Shown: positions 16,375 to 24,760 of the stretch, piece by piece
Numbering within the stretch: position 1 is the first letter of the stretch
Layout: each line of letters begins with the position of its first letter
DNA from: an uncultured Pseudomonadales bacterium
GTDB lineage: Bacteria; Pseudomonadota; Gammaproteobacteria; Pseudomonadales; CANNCY01
Length of the DNA stretch: 64,000 bases
Direction of reading: 5' to 3'
Assembly: GCA_947503335.1 (NCBI GenBank)
Contig: CANNCY010000001.1
Span: 1,026,958 to 1,090,957, forward strand
Position numbers and translations under genes: made by a program
Notes under the pieces: model-generated
The model's database searches: none
What the model was told of the DNA's origin: nothing
Seen by the model: the letters and a program-made list of their open reading frames with translations, nothing else

Positions 16375-17352
16375 TTACATTTCAGGAACTTCATCTGCAT
16401 TAGAAACGATCTCAACCGCATCGGCATCTACCATCTGTTTTTTGATAAGTGAAAGGAATCGCTTATCGTTTATGAGCTTCAAAAAGAGATCAATATTATT
16501 TTGATCAATAACGAACTTCCCATCATCATCCAAGTCTAGTTCGAACCCGTGCTCATCAATAACCACTTTCATATCTTCGATAAATTGTTCGTCTTCAAAA
16601 TAACGAGTTTCTTCAGCGGCAACTAGACGCCTCAACAATGTTTTGTTTGTTCCAATCGCCACCTTCAAGTCGTCTACAGATGCAATAATTCCATTTTCCT
16701 CTAATGCTAAAACCAATTCGTCTCGCTTAGCTTCTAAACCCTCACGAATATTAAGACCTAGCTCATAGTTAGCCTTATTTCTAATAAAAACATCGTTCCC
16801 GTAGGCAACAAAATCAATCGCGTTTCTAAAAGTAAAAATTTTATCAGCCTCTACTTTCTTAAAGTGACCTTGTTGAAAGACCCAGTTTTTTGCAGAGGAA
16901 GACTTTCTAAGATTCCACCCCCCTTTTACTTTAGAAAAAGCATATAACCTGTCCTGATCATGAAAAAACTCAATCACCAATGCCCAGGCGTTATGAAAGC
17001 TCTGGATATCGGTTACTGCATCAGAATCGGCACCATCGCGAATTTTAGTAATAATCGATGCAAAGTCGGTATCTTCAAGCCCATGAACCAAAGCCCTATC
17101 TTCATCAAGCTCTGTAGTCAGCGCCGAATACGGCGAAAGTCCGTTTATAGGTTCAACAACATGCTCCTCCCCTGTAAAAAAGCGCTTTAACGTCGTCTTA
17201 AAATCTTGACTTAGACCTTCAACATCAGCATTCAATGCTCGATAAGAGTTCTGCCCTCCCTTAGAATTCTTTTTTATTACCCATAGGCGACAATTAAAAG
17301 CTCCAAAATTAAAATCTTTTATTTGATTCAATATGTGGATCTTATCTTCCAT
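16375..17352 (-). CDS. kwaB: Kiwa anti-phage protein KwaB (DUF4868)
   Basis: A 325-residue soluble protein. The start at 17352 is chosen from several in-frame ATGs because GGAG precedes it by six bases and it begins one base after the kwaA stop codon. Sequence and order match the DUF4868 family: an N-terminal domain ending around ALVIEFFHDQDRLYAFSKVKGGW (about 125-150), and a C-terminal half with IFTFRNAIDFVAYGNDVFIRNK (about 170-195). KwaB is the DNA-binding effector of Kiwa and works with the membrane protein KwaA. The tight pairing with the gene upstream supports the assignment. It lies between hsdS and hsdR. Confidence 0.85.
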   Translation of the reverse strand: MEDKIHILNQIKDFNFGAFNCRLWVIKKNSKGGQNSYRALNADVEGLSQDFKTTLKRFFTGEEHVVEPINGLSPYSALTTELDEDRALVHGLEDTDFASIITKIRDGADSDAVTDIQSFHNAWALVIEFFHDQDRLYAFSKVKGGWNLRKSSSAKNWVFQQGHFKKVEADKIFTFRNAIDFVAYGNDVFIRNKANYELGLNIREGLEAKRDELVLALEENGIIASVDDLKVAIGTNKTLLRRLVAAEETRYFEDEQFIEDMKVVIDEHGFELDLDDDGKFVIDQNNIDLFLKLINDKRFLSLIKKQMVDADAVEIVSNADEVPEM

Positions 17353-17353
17353 G

Positions 17354-17974
17354 CTACACTCCATCATTGGCAATCATGCCCATGTAATTATTGATCTTAG
17401 TATATTCTCTTGATGACCCATTAGCCAAATCAGTTCTTGATAACATCACACATTCTTTTTCGATATCGTTTTCTTTATACTTGCAGTCATACAACCCATA
17501 TCCTAACGCTGCGAGAATCGGGTTGATAAAGATACTCTGGCTACGTATAGATAGCAGGCACAAAATTGAAAGAAACAAAATAAGAGATGCTAAATCCTGC
17601 AGCTTACTCAGGTCGAAAGCAACAAATGAAATCATGTAGGGAATAGTGTAATTGACAACCTCACTAGAGCGACTCCTTGCAGTAACAATTTCAATTGCAA
17701 ATGGATTTCTAGAGATATTTCCAAGTACGTATCTGAGCATAAACAGACTCAGCACAGAAATTACAAATAAAAAAGTAACAGTAAGCGGATTCGCGAAACT
17801 CAACCAATATGGAATGCTAATGGTGCCCATGCCCATTAGAGGTTTTACCAAAGGATAAGTAAACCAGACAATGCCTTGAACATCTTTAATCAGCATGATC
17901 AAAAACAATGGTGTATAACCGCTAATAAATATTGCGATTGAGGGTACTAACCGCGTTATATTACGTCTATCCAT
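17354..17974 (-). CDS. kwaA: Kiwa membrane protein KwaA
   Basis: A 206-residue integral membrane protein with four hydrophobic segments (about 9-30, 55-82, 108-125 and 130-158) and a cytoplasmic C-terminal tail. The first segment contains ISGYTPLFLIML and the third is preceded by SSEVVNYTIPY, both recognisable KwaA blocks. KwaA is the membrane partner that is thought to sense phage attack at the envelope and control KwaB. The gene begins three bases after the hsdS stop codon and ends one base before kwaB, so it is expressed with the restriction genes. The pair appears intact. Confidence 0.82.
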   Translation of the reverse strand: MDRRNITRLVPSIAIFISGYTPLFLIMLIKDVQGIVWFTYPLVKPLMGMGTISIPYWLSFANPLTVTFLFVISVLSLFMLRYVLGNISRNPFAIEIVTARSRSSEVVNYTIPYMISFVAFDLSKLQDLASLILFLSILCLLSIRSQSIFINPILAALGYGLYDCKYKENDIEKECVMLSRTDLANGSSREYTKINNYMGMIANDGV

Positions 17975-17977
17975 GGC

Positions 17978-19198
17978 CTAAACCTCTATCCTTCCCGCGA
18001 TAAGCTTCGGCAAAAGCATATCGCGCTGTTTACTTAAATTGCGTTTTTTTGAACTCAATACAGCAATCTGATTAATTGCATCTCTAGCAATTTCATTAAA
18101 TTGATTAAGCAATTGCTCACAAGGCACAGCCACATCATATTCTTTTAATACATCCCAGTTTGCTCTAGGCATCTTTGTACCTTGAGATGTTTGTACACTA
18201 TGAGCAACAAAGTCATCTGAGAAAGCCACGCTAGCAACTAGACCAAAAAGCTTTTCTTCAATTGGCCTCCATACAAATGTGTCAGAAGAACAAAGTCCAT
18301 TAGTTTGAGCGACACCAACCTTGTGGAAGTAAGGCCTTATTTTTCCAAACAAAATATCGCCAGTTTGAAATTTTAATTTTGAACTTCCAATCTCATCAAC
18401 TAGCTCCCATTCAGATAACGAAAGTGACTTCCTAGGAAAATGTTCTAGCCCCATGTATGGTGTACTTTCTTCAACTGGGCCTTTCTGAACACTTTCCCTA
18501 AGAAAATGCACCAATTCACCAAACTTCTTAACTTCCCAACCCTCAGGAATTTCACCTAGTGGGGAGTCTTTGAATTGGCAGCCTTCGTGACCAAGGAAGC
18601 GGAATTTGACGAACCATTCGCGGTAGAGAGATTGGGCCATGTCTTCGAGGATGGCGATGCGGCGATTGTTGTTTTCGATTAGGCTGTCATAAGCTTTTAG
18701 TACGCCTGAAATCTCTTTTTGAGTATCTAGATTTGGCAATTTAATTTTTAAACTCTCGGCATCACCAACCCGAATATGAGCCACGGTTGAGCCTGAACCA
18801 GCAGCATGCAACTGCCCTTGCATGTAGCGTTCCTGAAGAGCATAAAGTAAAAAATAATTATCTAACTTTTCAGGGTTAACACGATACTGCATTAATCGTT
18901 GCCCCAAAAATATATTCAACCCACTTTTAGTTAGCATTCCAACTTCTCCTAAAGGAGCTTCTCTAGTAAGAATTACATCACCAACTTGTGGTACCGCTCG
19001 ACGAGTCCATTTTTGATATGTTTCTTCTGTTACGTATCTGACAGTTTCTACATCAACCACGCCATTACGGACATTTGTTGTCCTTATCATCCGATAAGGT
19101 GTTTCATAATCTACAACTGGAGCCGTCTTATTGACACAATCAACTACAGATTCGCAGACATCAATAACGATGACTTCTTTCCATTCATTGGAGCTCAC
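17978..19198 (-). CDS. hsdS: type I restriction specificity subunit HsdS
   Basis: A 406-residue protein starting at GTG, overlapping the hsdM stop codon (GTGA). It has two target-recognition domains, about residues 5-160 and 215-370, each followed by a helical spacer; [25 protein letters not shown] near 180-205 is the conserved central region. Each recognition domain reads one half of a bipartite DNA site. The central region is clearly GC-richer than the two AT-rich recognition domains, which fits the known swapping of recognition domains by recombination. The recognised site cannot be read from sequence. Confidence 0.95.
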   Translation of the reverse strand: MSSNEWKEVIVIDVCESVVDCVNKTAPVVDYETPYRMIRTTNVRNGVVDVETVRYVTEETYQKWTRRAVPQVGDVILTREAPLGEVGMLTKSGLNIFLGQRLMQYRVNPEKLDNYFLLYALQERYMQGQLHAAGSGSTVAHIRVGDAESLKIKLPNLDTQKEISGVLKAYDSLIENNNRRIAILEDMAQSLYREWFVKFRFLGHEGCQFKDSPLGEIPEGWEVKKFGELVHFLRESVQKGPVEESTPYMGLEHFPRKSLSLSEWELVDEIGSSKLKFQTGDILFGKIRPYFHKVGVAQTNGLCSSDTFVWRPIEEKLFGLVASVAFSDDFVAHSVQTSQGTKMPRANWDVLKEYDVAVPCEQLLNQFNEIARDAINQIAVLSSKKRNLSKQRDMLLPKLIAGRIEV

Positions 19199-20802
19199 GT
19201 AATTGACTCCAATACCTTCACAACATTTTCAGCAATCGTTTGCTCAAGCTTATGAGCGTCACTATTCAAAACTTCAAGCTCTTCTTGCAACGCTTCTAGC
19301 TTGGCAGCAAAGTCTTCATCATGCTCTTCATCGCCTTGGGCTACACCCACATAACGACCTGGGTTAAGCGACCAGCCCTGCTCTTCTATCTCATCTATAG
19401 TGGCTACTTTACAAAGCCCAGCAATGTCTTCATATTCACCATTAGTGAAGTGTTTATCAATTTGATAGCTGCCATCATTGGCTTCTTCTTGATGATTTTC
19501 AAGATAAGTATTATCAACTGCCTCGCCACGGTAAAGACGCACGATATTGGCGATAAAATTCAACTGCTCACTGTTGAAGTCTCGTACGGCACGCGTGACT
19601 TGTCTGTATATTTCACGGGCATCAACAAATAATACTTTATTTCTACGCTCTTCAGGCTTGCCTTTATCAAAGAACCATAATGAGCATGGTAGAGTTACGG
19701 TGTAGAAAAAATTTGAGCTGATGGCGATCATCACATCGACACCACCATCTTGAATAATTTTCTTTCGAATCTCCATCTCTGAAGCACGAGCATCACTGGC
19801 CGAGTTAGCCATAACAAAACCAGCACGGCCTGAATTGTTTAAGGCTGTGTAGAACTGCTGTATCCAGATGTAGTTTCCGTTATCGACCCGAGGCATACCA
19901 TATGGAAAACGAGCCCTATCATCTTCTAAGCGTTCTTTTTGAATTTTATCAACATTGAATGGCGGGTTAGCCATAACAAAATCAAACTGACCGGGGCTTG
20001 AGTGAATATCATCGTAGTAGGAGTTACCTTCTCGAATATCACCTTGCAGGCCGTGAACAGCTAGGTTCATTTTGGCGAGGCGCACGGTATCAGCCGTTTT
20101 TTCTTGGCCAAAGCAGCTAAGCTCATCACCAGGCACTTTGTTGTGCTCTTCAACAAACGCGGCTGATTGCACAAACATACCTCCAGAACCACAAGCTGGG
20201 TCATACACTTTGCCGTGGTAGGGCTCGATGATTTCAGTAATCAGCCGTACCAATGGGCTTGGGGTAAAGAACTCGCCGCCGCCTTGGCCTTCGCTGCGTG
20301 CAAATTCGGTGAGGAAGTATTCATAGATTCGCCCGAACACATCAGAGCCGATATCAAAGCGGATATTGGCAAAGTTCTTTAATAGGTTAGCGAGTATGGC
20401 GTTATCAAATACCGTGTAGGTTTTGGGTAAGGTATCTTTGATGGCCTCGTTCTCAGCTTCCAATACCTTCATGGCATCGTTAACAGCTTTACCTAGATCG
20501 ACATCTTCAGGCAATTTGAGTAAATTGCTAAATAGCGCATCATCTGGCACGTACATTGCGCCCTCTGCTTGGATAGCGGTTTTGGTGTCGTTACCACCGC
20601 CACGTCTACGACGACTACTTTCTTGCTTAGCTTCTATACGCTCTTTCGCCATTTTATAGCGATATTCAGCGTAGCGTAGGAAGATTAATCCTAGCACTGG
20701 GCGTGAGTATTGTTGTGAGGTAAGGCCTGTATTGGCACGCAGCTCATCGGCGGCATCCCACAGACGTTTTTCTAAATCGTTAATGTTTTTAAAGTCTGAC
20801 AT
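19195..20802 (-). CDS. hsdM: type I N6-adenine DNA methyltransferase HsdM
   Basis: A 535-residue protein of normal length. The S-adenosylmethionine site is [10 protein letters not shown] (near residue 200), and the catalytic adenine pocket is NPPF (near residue 280), the signature of N6-adenine methylases. The N-terminal helical domain contacts HsdS. With HsdS it protects host DNA and with HsdR it restricts foreign DNA. It is the first large gene of the leftward operon, 106 bases after the XRE regulator, with a perfect inverted repeat just before its start and no good Shine-Dalgarno sequence. Confidence 0.97.
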   Translation of the reverse strand: MSDFKNINDLEKRLWDAADELRANTGLTSQQYSRPVLGLIFLRYAEYRYKMAKERIEAKQESSRRRRGGGNDTKTAIQAEGAMYVPDDALFSNLLKLPEDVDLGKAVNDAMKVLEAENEAIKDTLPKTYTVFDNAILANLLKNFANIRFDIGSDVFGRIYEYFLTEFARSEGQGGGEFFTPSPLVRLITEIIEPYHGKVYDPACGSGGMFVQSAAFVEEHNKVPGDELSCFGQEKTADTVRLAKMNLAVHGLQGDIREGNSYYDDIHSSPGQFDFVMANPPFNVDKIQKERLEDDRARFPYGMPRVDNGNYIWIQQFYTALNNSGRAGFVMANSASDARASEMEIRKKIIQDGGVDVMIAISSNFFYTVTLPCSLWFFDKGKPEERRNKVLFVDAREIYRQVTRAVRDFNSEQLNFIANIVRLYRGEAVDNTYLENHQEEANDGSYQIDKHFTNGEYEDIAGLCKVATIDEIEEQGWSLNPGRYVGVAQGDEEHDEDFAAKLEALQEELEVLNSDAHKLEQTIAENVVKVLESIT

Positions 20803-20804
20803 AC

Positions 20805-20838
20805 TTGTTCATTCTTGTTTTTTAATCGCAATGAACAA
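20805..20838. promoter_or_regulatory. 9-bp inverted repeat at the hsdM start
   Basis: TTGTTCATT at 20805-20813 and AATGAACAA at 20830-20838 are perfect inverted copies, 16 bases apart. The inner arm is three bases from the hsdM start codon and covers where a ribosome-binding site should be. This could be an operator or an RNA hairpin that keeps methylase translation under control. It differs from the GCACG sites upstream of the regulator gene. Confidence 0.5.
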
Positions 20839-20908
20839 ATTAGCGAGGCGGCAATTCCATACCACAAAAATTCGTCCATGCATTAATCTAAGGTTGTTAA
20901 CTCTCGGT

Positions 20909-21112
20909 CTATTCTTCTTTGTGCTCTAACAACTGCCCCACTTCACAGTCTAAATATGCACAGATCTTATCGAGCGCTTCTTTATCAATTTGTTTAAACG
21001 TCTCGTTATAAAGCCTACTAATCGTATTTCGACCTAATCCCGTCTCGCGAGCAAGTTCGGCTATCGAAATTCGACGCTCGCCCATAATTTTTGAAAGGTG
21101 ACACTTAATCAT
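20909..21112 (-). CDS. small XRE/Cro-type transcription regulator
   Basis: A 67-residue protein that is almost entirely one helix-turn-helix domain: ISIAELARETGLGRNTISRLYN (residues 15-36) with the usual KICAYLDCEVGQLL ending. It binds DNA as a dimer. It lies ahead of hsdM on the same strand and is divergent from the serine recombinase gene, with the GCACG-type half sites between them, so it probably represses itself and the recombinase, and may set the timing of restriction gene expression. Restriction systems often carry such controller proteins. Confidence 0.85.
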   Translation of the reverse strand: MIKCHLSKIMGERRISIAELARETGLGRNTISRLYNETFKQIDKEALDKICAYLDCEVGQLLEHKEE

Positions 21113-21185
21113 AGTGTTTAAGCTAGTTTAGTTTTTATCGGTTCACTATATAAAAAACGGTCATACATGTCACTTTTACAATTTT

Positions 21186-21265
21186 CTGCACGAATTTCGT
21201 GCAGACAGCACGAAAAACGGTTGACATAAACGTGCAATCTGCTAATTTAACGTGCAGATAGCACG
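21186..21265. promoter_or_regulatory. promoter with six phased GCACG/CGTGC half sites
   Basis: The pentamer appears as GCACG at 21188, 21208 and 21261 and as CGTGC at 21198, 21231 and 21251. Starts are 10, 10, 23, 20 and 10 bases apart, so most lie on one helix face. The first two form the 19-base palindrome CTGCACGAATTTCGTGCAG. A -35 box TTGACA (21221-21226) and a possible -10 TAATTT (21243-21248) lie among them, pointing to the recombinase. Cooperative binding by the XRE protein or by the 51-residue product would switch this promoter. Confidence 0.6.
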
Positions 21266-21271
21266 AGGATT

Positions 21272-21427
21272 ATGCACATGAAGCAGCACAACACCGATCA
21301 GGTAGATCAGCCAAAACGTAAAGGACGACGCCGCGAGCTAACCCTAACCCTTAAGGGCGAGATTCAGATTGGCGCAGTTGCGATCAACTACCTAGCCAAG
21401 GAGTTTGTCGAATGGCACAACCAGTAG
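21272..21427 (+). CDS. 51-aa basic protein overlapping the serine recombinase
   Basis: The frame runs into the recombinase gene by 16 bases, so the two are translationally coupled. A GAGG ribosome-binding element lies just upstream. The product has a basic patch KRKGRRREL (about residues 15-23) followed by an alternating strand TLTLKGEIQIGAVAINYLAKEF, the layout of a small ribbon-helix-helix or excisionase-like DNA-binding protein. It may be the directionality factor or regulator of the recombinase. Not recognised by family. Confidence 0.55.
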   Translation: MHMKQHNTDQVDQPKRKGRRRELTLTLKGEIQIGAVAINYLAKEFVEWHNQ

Positions 21428-22902
21428 CCCTTTATCTGCGCTCGTCAAAAGACAAGCACGATGTGTCGGTTGATGCTCAGCGTCGCGAGCTGTCTGAGTA
21501 CGTTACCGAGCAAGGCGACTTTATTGTTGAGATCTTCGAAGACAAGGTAGAGAGCGCCAAAACTGACGACCGCCCTGGCTTTCAGGCGATGATCTCTATG
21601 TCGCAAAAAGCGGCGCGCACCTTTAACAAGATCTACTGCTACGACACCAGTCGATTTAGCCGCCGTCAGCATCATGCTCAGATGTATAAGCACATGCTTA
21701 AAAAGAAAGGCATCGAGCTGGTGTTTTTGAAACTCCCCAAGACCGATTCAATCTTAGACCCAGTGGTAGAGTCGTTAATGGAGATCTTTGACGAGTTCCA
21801 TTCGCAAAAGTCGAAGATGGATGGCCTTCGCGGCATGCGCGAAAACGTTAAGCAAGGTTGGCGAGCCGGTGGCAGTGCTGTTTATGGCTACGAGCTAGAT
21901 AAGGTCGTAGTCGGCTCACGCGAGGGCCAGCCGATTCACAAATCGCGCCTTAAGCCCTGCCCTAAGCACTTTTCTACCATGCAGGCATACCTTAAGGGGC
22001 GCGCCGCAGGCCGTGGCCGCACCGAACTGATTCGCGAGCTAAACATTAAAAAGCCAATGTCGACCATGCTGTATGCAGAAGACAACCTGCATGTATACGC
22101 AGGCCATACGGTATGGAACAAAACCAATGAAAAGATCGATGGCGAGTTTGTAGGTGGTAAACGCTACCGTGATCGCAGCGAATGGATCATTCACCGAGAC
22201 ACCCACGAGCCGATGATTAGCGACGAAGAGCAAGAGGCTATTGAGCAGCAAGGTCGTGTTTATTCAAACGCTAAAACTCGCACTCGCAATAGCGACTATC
22301 TTCTTGCAGGCCTTATCAAATGTAGCTGTGGCGCTAACTATCAGGGCGATTCAGGCTATTACCGCTGCGGCAAACGCTGTGGTACCAAGGGCGTTCGCAA
22401 AGAAAATATCGAGCAGCTGGTGGTTGATAAGATCATGGAGAGCTTCTTAAAACTCGCCCCCGTAAAACAGCTCAAAGAGATCGTGGTTAAAGAGATGCGC
22501 GCTAACCGTAAACACCTGCGCACCAAGCAAGAGCACCTGCAAGAGAGCCTACGGCTTACCGAGAACGAGATCAAAGACCTGATGAAGCTTGCCAGTCAAA
22601 CCACCAACCCTCGGCCCATGCTGATGCGCATTGAAGAGCTAGAACAAGAGCGCCTTAAAACCGAGGCCGATCTAGCCAATGTCGAGACCGAAGAAGACCC
22701 TAGAAAATTCAACATCGACAACAAGCAACTGCGCACCTGGATCTGCGACTACGCCGCGAAATTTTGCGAAGGCGACACCGAAACGCTGCATAAGCGTAAG
22801 TCGTTGATACGGGCCTTGATAACCGAAGGCACATTCGATGGTTTCGAACTGACCCTTAAGGCTGGGGTTAAGCCATTAGACGAGGTGATGATGCTGTCGT
22901 AA
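21412..22902 (+). CDS. large serine recombinase
   Basis: A 496-residue site-specific recombinase. The N-terminal resolvase domain has the nucleophile in YLRSSKD (Ser12 by spacing) and DTSRFSRR with the catalytic arginines. This is followed by a recombinase domain (about 160-290), a zinc ribbon (CSCG...YYRCGKRC, about 302-325) and a coiled-coil with Lys/Glu-rich helices (about 345-425). Such enzymes integrate and excise phages and islands through a 5'-phosphoserine. The gene lies about 200 bases from the 3' end of tRNA-Glu and is the outermost island gene. Codon choice is GC-richer than in the defence genes to its left. Confidence 0.93.
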   Translation: MAQPVALYLRSSKDKHDVSVDAQRRELSEYVTEQGDFIVEIFEDKVESAKTDDRPGFQAMISMSQKAARTFNKIYCYDTSRFSRRQHHAQMYKHMLKKKGIELVFLKLPKTDSILDPVVESLMEIFDEFHSQKSKMDGLRGMRENVKQGWRAGGSAVYGYELDKVVVGSREGQPIHKSRLKPCPKHFSTMQAYLKGRAAGRGRTELIRELNIKKPMSTMLYAEDNLHVYAGHTVWNKTNEKIDGEFVGGKRYRDRSEWIIHRDTHEPMISDEEQEAIEQQGRVYSNAKTRTRNSDYLLAGLIKCSCGANYQGDSGYYRCGKRCGTKGVRKENIEQLVVDKIMESFLKLAPVKQLKEIVVKEMRANRKHLRTKQEHLQESLRLTENEIKDLMKLASQTTNPRPMLMRIEELEQERLKTEADLANVETEEDPRKFNIDNKQLRTWICDYAAKFCEGDTETLHKRKSLIRALITEGTFDGFELTLKAGVKPLDEVMMLS

Positions 22903-22928
22903 AAACGGCAAAAAACTGCCCTTTTTAG

Positions 22929-22950
22929 CGCCCCAAGCGGGCGTTTTTTT
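22929..22950 (+). terminator. intrinsic terminator of the serine recombinase
   Basis: CGCCC (22929-22933) pairs with GGGCG (22939-22943), followed by seven Ts. It lies 26 bases after the recombinase stop codon. The next ~110 bases to the tRNA terminator show no gene and may contain the island attachment site. Confidence 0.8.
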
Positions 22951-23065
22951 GTGCCAAAAATTAGGCGTTTTTGACGATAGTCTGTAACCGATTTTCTTAA
23001 CCCAAAACTGAATCAAGAAATCAGTAACCACGGGGCCTTGGGCCAATTATGTTTGTTTCAGATAT

Positions 23066-23096
23066 AAAAAAACCCAGCTGAAAACAGCTGGGTTTT
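23066..23096 (-). terminator. intrinsic terminator of tRNA-Glu
   Basis: A CCCAGCTG/CAGCTGGG stem with an AAAA/TTTT loop, followed on the minus strand by a T-run. It is placed directly after the 3' end of the tRNA-Glu gene. Confidence 0.85.
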
Positions 23097-23102
23097 AGAA
23101 CA

Positions 23103-23178
23103 TGGCATCCCGTAGGGGAGTCGAACCCCTGTTACCGCCGTGAAAGGGCGGTGTCCTAGGCCTCTAGACGAACGGGAC
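23103..23178 (-). tRNA. tRNA-Glu (UUC)
   Basis: A complete cloverleaf on the minus strand. The acceptor stem begins GTCCCGT, the anticodon stem-loop has loop CTTTCAC with anticodon TTC, the T arm is AGGGGTTCGACTCCCCT, and the CCA end is encoded. Over most of its length it matches the standard bacterial tRNA-Glu. The first pair G1-U72 is a wobble. It stands alone with its own terminator, and its 3' end faces the accessory island, as is usual for tRNA genes used as integration targets. Confidence 0.97.
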
Positions 23179-23323
23179 ACAAGCTGTTGGGCTGTGCCTC
23201 AACAACGGAGCGTATTCTATTGGTGCGCCCTGCTATCGTCAATCGTAAAAATTACTTATTTAACAGCAGGTTAGCTTTTTGCGATATTAACACCCAAACT
23301 TTATTAAAAGCGGTGTAACTGCA

Positions 23324-23857
23324 ATGAGCATACCCAATAACAATAACGCTTTAATAATTATAGACGTTCAAAAGGCTTATCTAACCTACGATAGCGTTTA
23401 TCCTTCACATAACGACGTGATCAATAATATCAATAAGCTTCTCACTCGTTGGCGAGCCGCTAAAGCCCCAATAATCCACATTCGCCATGCTTCAAAGCAT
23501 AGCGACTCGCCCTACCACTCAAGCGCTGCTACCCATCAATTTGTTGAACAACTAGCGCCGCTAGAGAATGAAACGGTAATCACCAAATATGAGAACTGCG
23601 CCTTCATTGGCACCAACCTCCAAGAAACACTTGAGCAGCTCGCCATCGAGCAACTTACGGTTACGGGCGTACTAATTAACCATTCGGTCGACGCGACAAT
23701 TCGATACGCTGCCGGTCAGGGTTTCGACATAAACTTACCAGCCAGCGCTACATCAGCCATGGCAATAAAGTCCAAAAATGGAGTAAATGCCACACCTCTT
23801 GAGGCGCACAGCCTATTACTTGCTAACTTAGACGAAGAATATTGCACCCTCGTCTAA
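23324..23857 (+). CDS. isochorismatase-fold protein lacking the catalytic cysteine
   Basis: A 177-residue protein with the isochorismatase-like alpha/beta fold: Asp14 in IIIDVQKAY and Lys88 in VITKYENCAF are two of the three catalytic residues. The third, the nucleophilic Cys of the usual TNVCVxxT motif, is replaced by Ser121 in INHSVDAT. The family hydrolyses amides such as nicotinamide, or isochorismate with only the Asp. The Ser variant therefore cannot act as a cysteine amidase. It is a single gene, the first of the core side, with no operon partner. The 219-base gap after it holds no gene but has one GGGCGAGT word. Confidence 0.85.
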   Translation: MSIPNNNNALIIIDVQKAYLTYDSVYPSHNDVINNINKLLTRWRAAKAPIIHIRHASKHSDSPYHSSAATHQFVEQLAPLENETVITKYENCAFIGTNLQETLEQLAIEQLTVTGVLINHSVDATIRYAAGQGFDINLPASATSAMAIKSKNGVNATPLEAHSLLLANLDEEYCTLV

Positions 23858-24076
23858 TTCGTAAAACACTACATCTTGTATCGAAAAGATTCGAGAACCA
23901 CAACATGTCGGCCATATTCCTAAACAACGCAGTTTTGGGCGAGTTCTTAAGCGTATCGGTTCTAATCAACAACTTGACCACGCAATCAAAGACTAGGCAA
24001 TATTAAACAGATTGGAAGAAGTAATGACAGGAACGTTGCCCATAAGATAAAACATACAGACATCAGGAGATGACTC

Positions 24077-24727
24077 ATGGCGAATGATCCTCGCACCTTT
24101 CAGCTTGTAACCCTTCGTTCAGAACGGCGTCGGCAAATCTTTCATACTCATCAAGATTACTTCTACTTTCTTTCACTGATCAAAAAACTAAACAGCCAAT
24201 TTTCGATAGAGTGTCACGCCTATGCGTTGCTATCAAATCATGTGAAGTTGATGGTTAGCGGGTTCGATAACTTTCATGTATCGAACTATTTAAGAGCGCT
24301 AAAAGACCAGTTTAATGTTTGGAGCCAACGCAACCACCCCGAACGTAAAGCCGTGTTTAGCCATTTTTGTAACGCAAAAATCGCCACGGCCTACGACCAA
24401 ATACTATGTATGCTGCGTGTAGACCTAACTCACACCAATCGCCCTACTCGCTTGCATAGCAGCGACCAAGCCTTTTCAAGCTATCGACACAACTGCGATG
24501 GCATTGGTAGCTATATGCTAACTAATTGCCCCGGTTACGAGGGCTTGGGCGTTAACGACTGCGATCGGCGCACACGATATCGCGAAATGGCAAATTCGCC
24601 CCAAACCCACGAAACCTTTTCTAGAATCGATTACCAACACCATTCTAGAAACGCAATAGACTATCGAGCTCCCGTTGCACCACAGCATGGTGTGCACAGC
24701 GCTGACATTCGCTATTTAGATAGGTAA
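24077..24727 (+). CDS. degenerate IS200/REP-type (Y1) transposase-like protein
   Basis: A 216-residue protein with an AGGAG site before its ATG. The first ~130 residues follow the layout of REP-associated Y1 transposases: an RSERRRQIFHTHQDYFYFLSLI start and a CHAYALLSNHVKLMV block where the family has CHAYCLMPNHVHLLV. The second His of the HUH pair is Lys57, and the catalytic-Tyr helix (expected RYIELNP) reads LRVDLTHTN, so DNA cleavage seems impossible. The C-terminal 80 residues are unrelated and His/Arg-rich. The frame is intact, so it may be domesticated as a nucleic-acid-binding protein. No flanking REP hairpins are seen. Confidence 0.72.
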   Translation: MANDPRTFQLVTLRSERRRQIFHTHQDYFYFLSLIKKLNSQFSIECHAYALLSNHVKLMVSGFDNFHVSNYLRALKDQFNVWSQRNHPERKAVFSHFCNAKIATAYDQILCMLRVDLTHTNRPTRLHSSDQAFSSYRHNCDGIGSYMLTNCPGYEGLGVNDCDRRTRYREMANSPQTHETFSRIDYQHHSRNAIDYRAPVAPQHGVHSADIRYLDR

Positions 24728-24760
24728 ACTGAAACCCTTGATTTATAAGGGTACACAACA

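Noticed and set aside
22950..23178. Direct repeat of the tRNA-Glu 3' end as an attachment site within the window
   Set aside because: I saw no second copy of the tRNA 3' sequence. The left end of the island may lie outside the window.
23858..24076. A gene in the gap before the transposase-like gene
   Set aside because: Only a frame of about 34 codons without a ribosome-binding site; it holds a GGGCGAGT word and nothing else recognisable.
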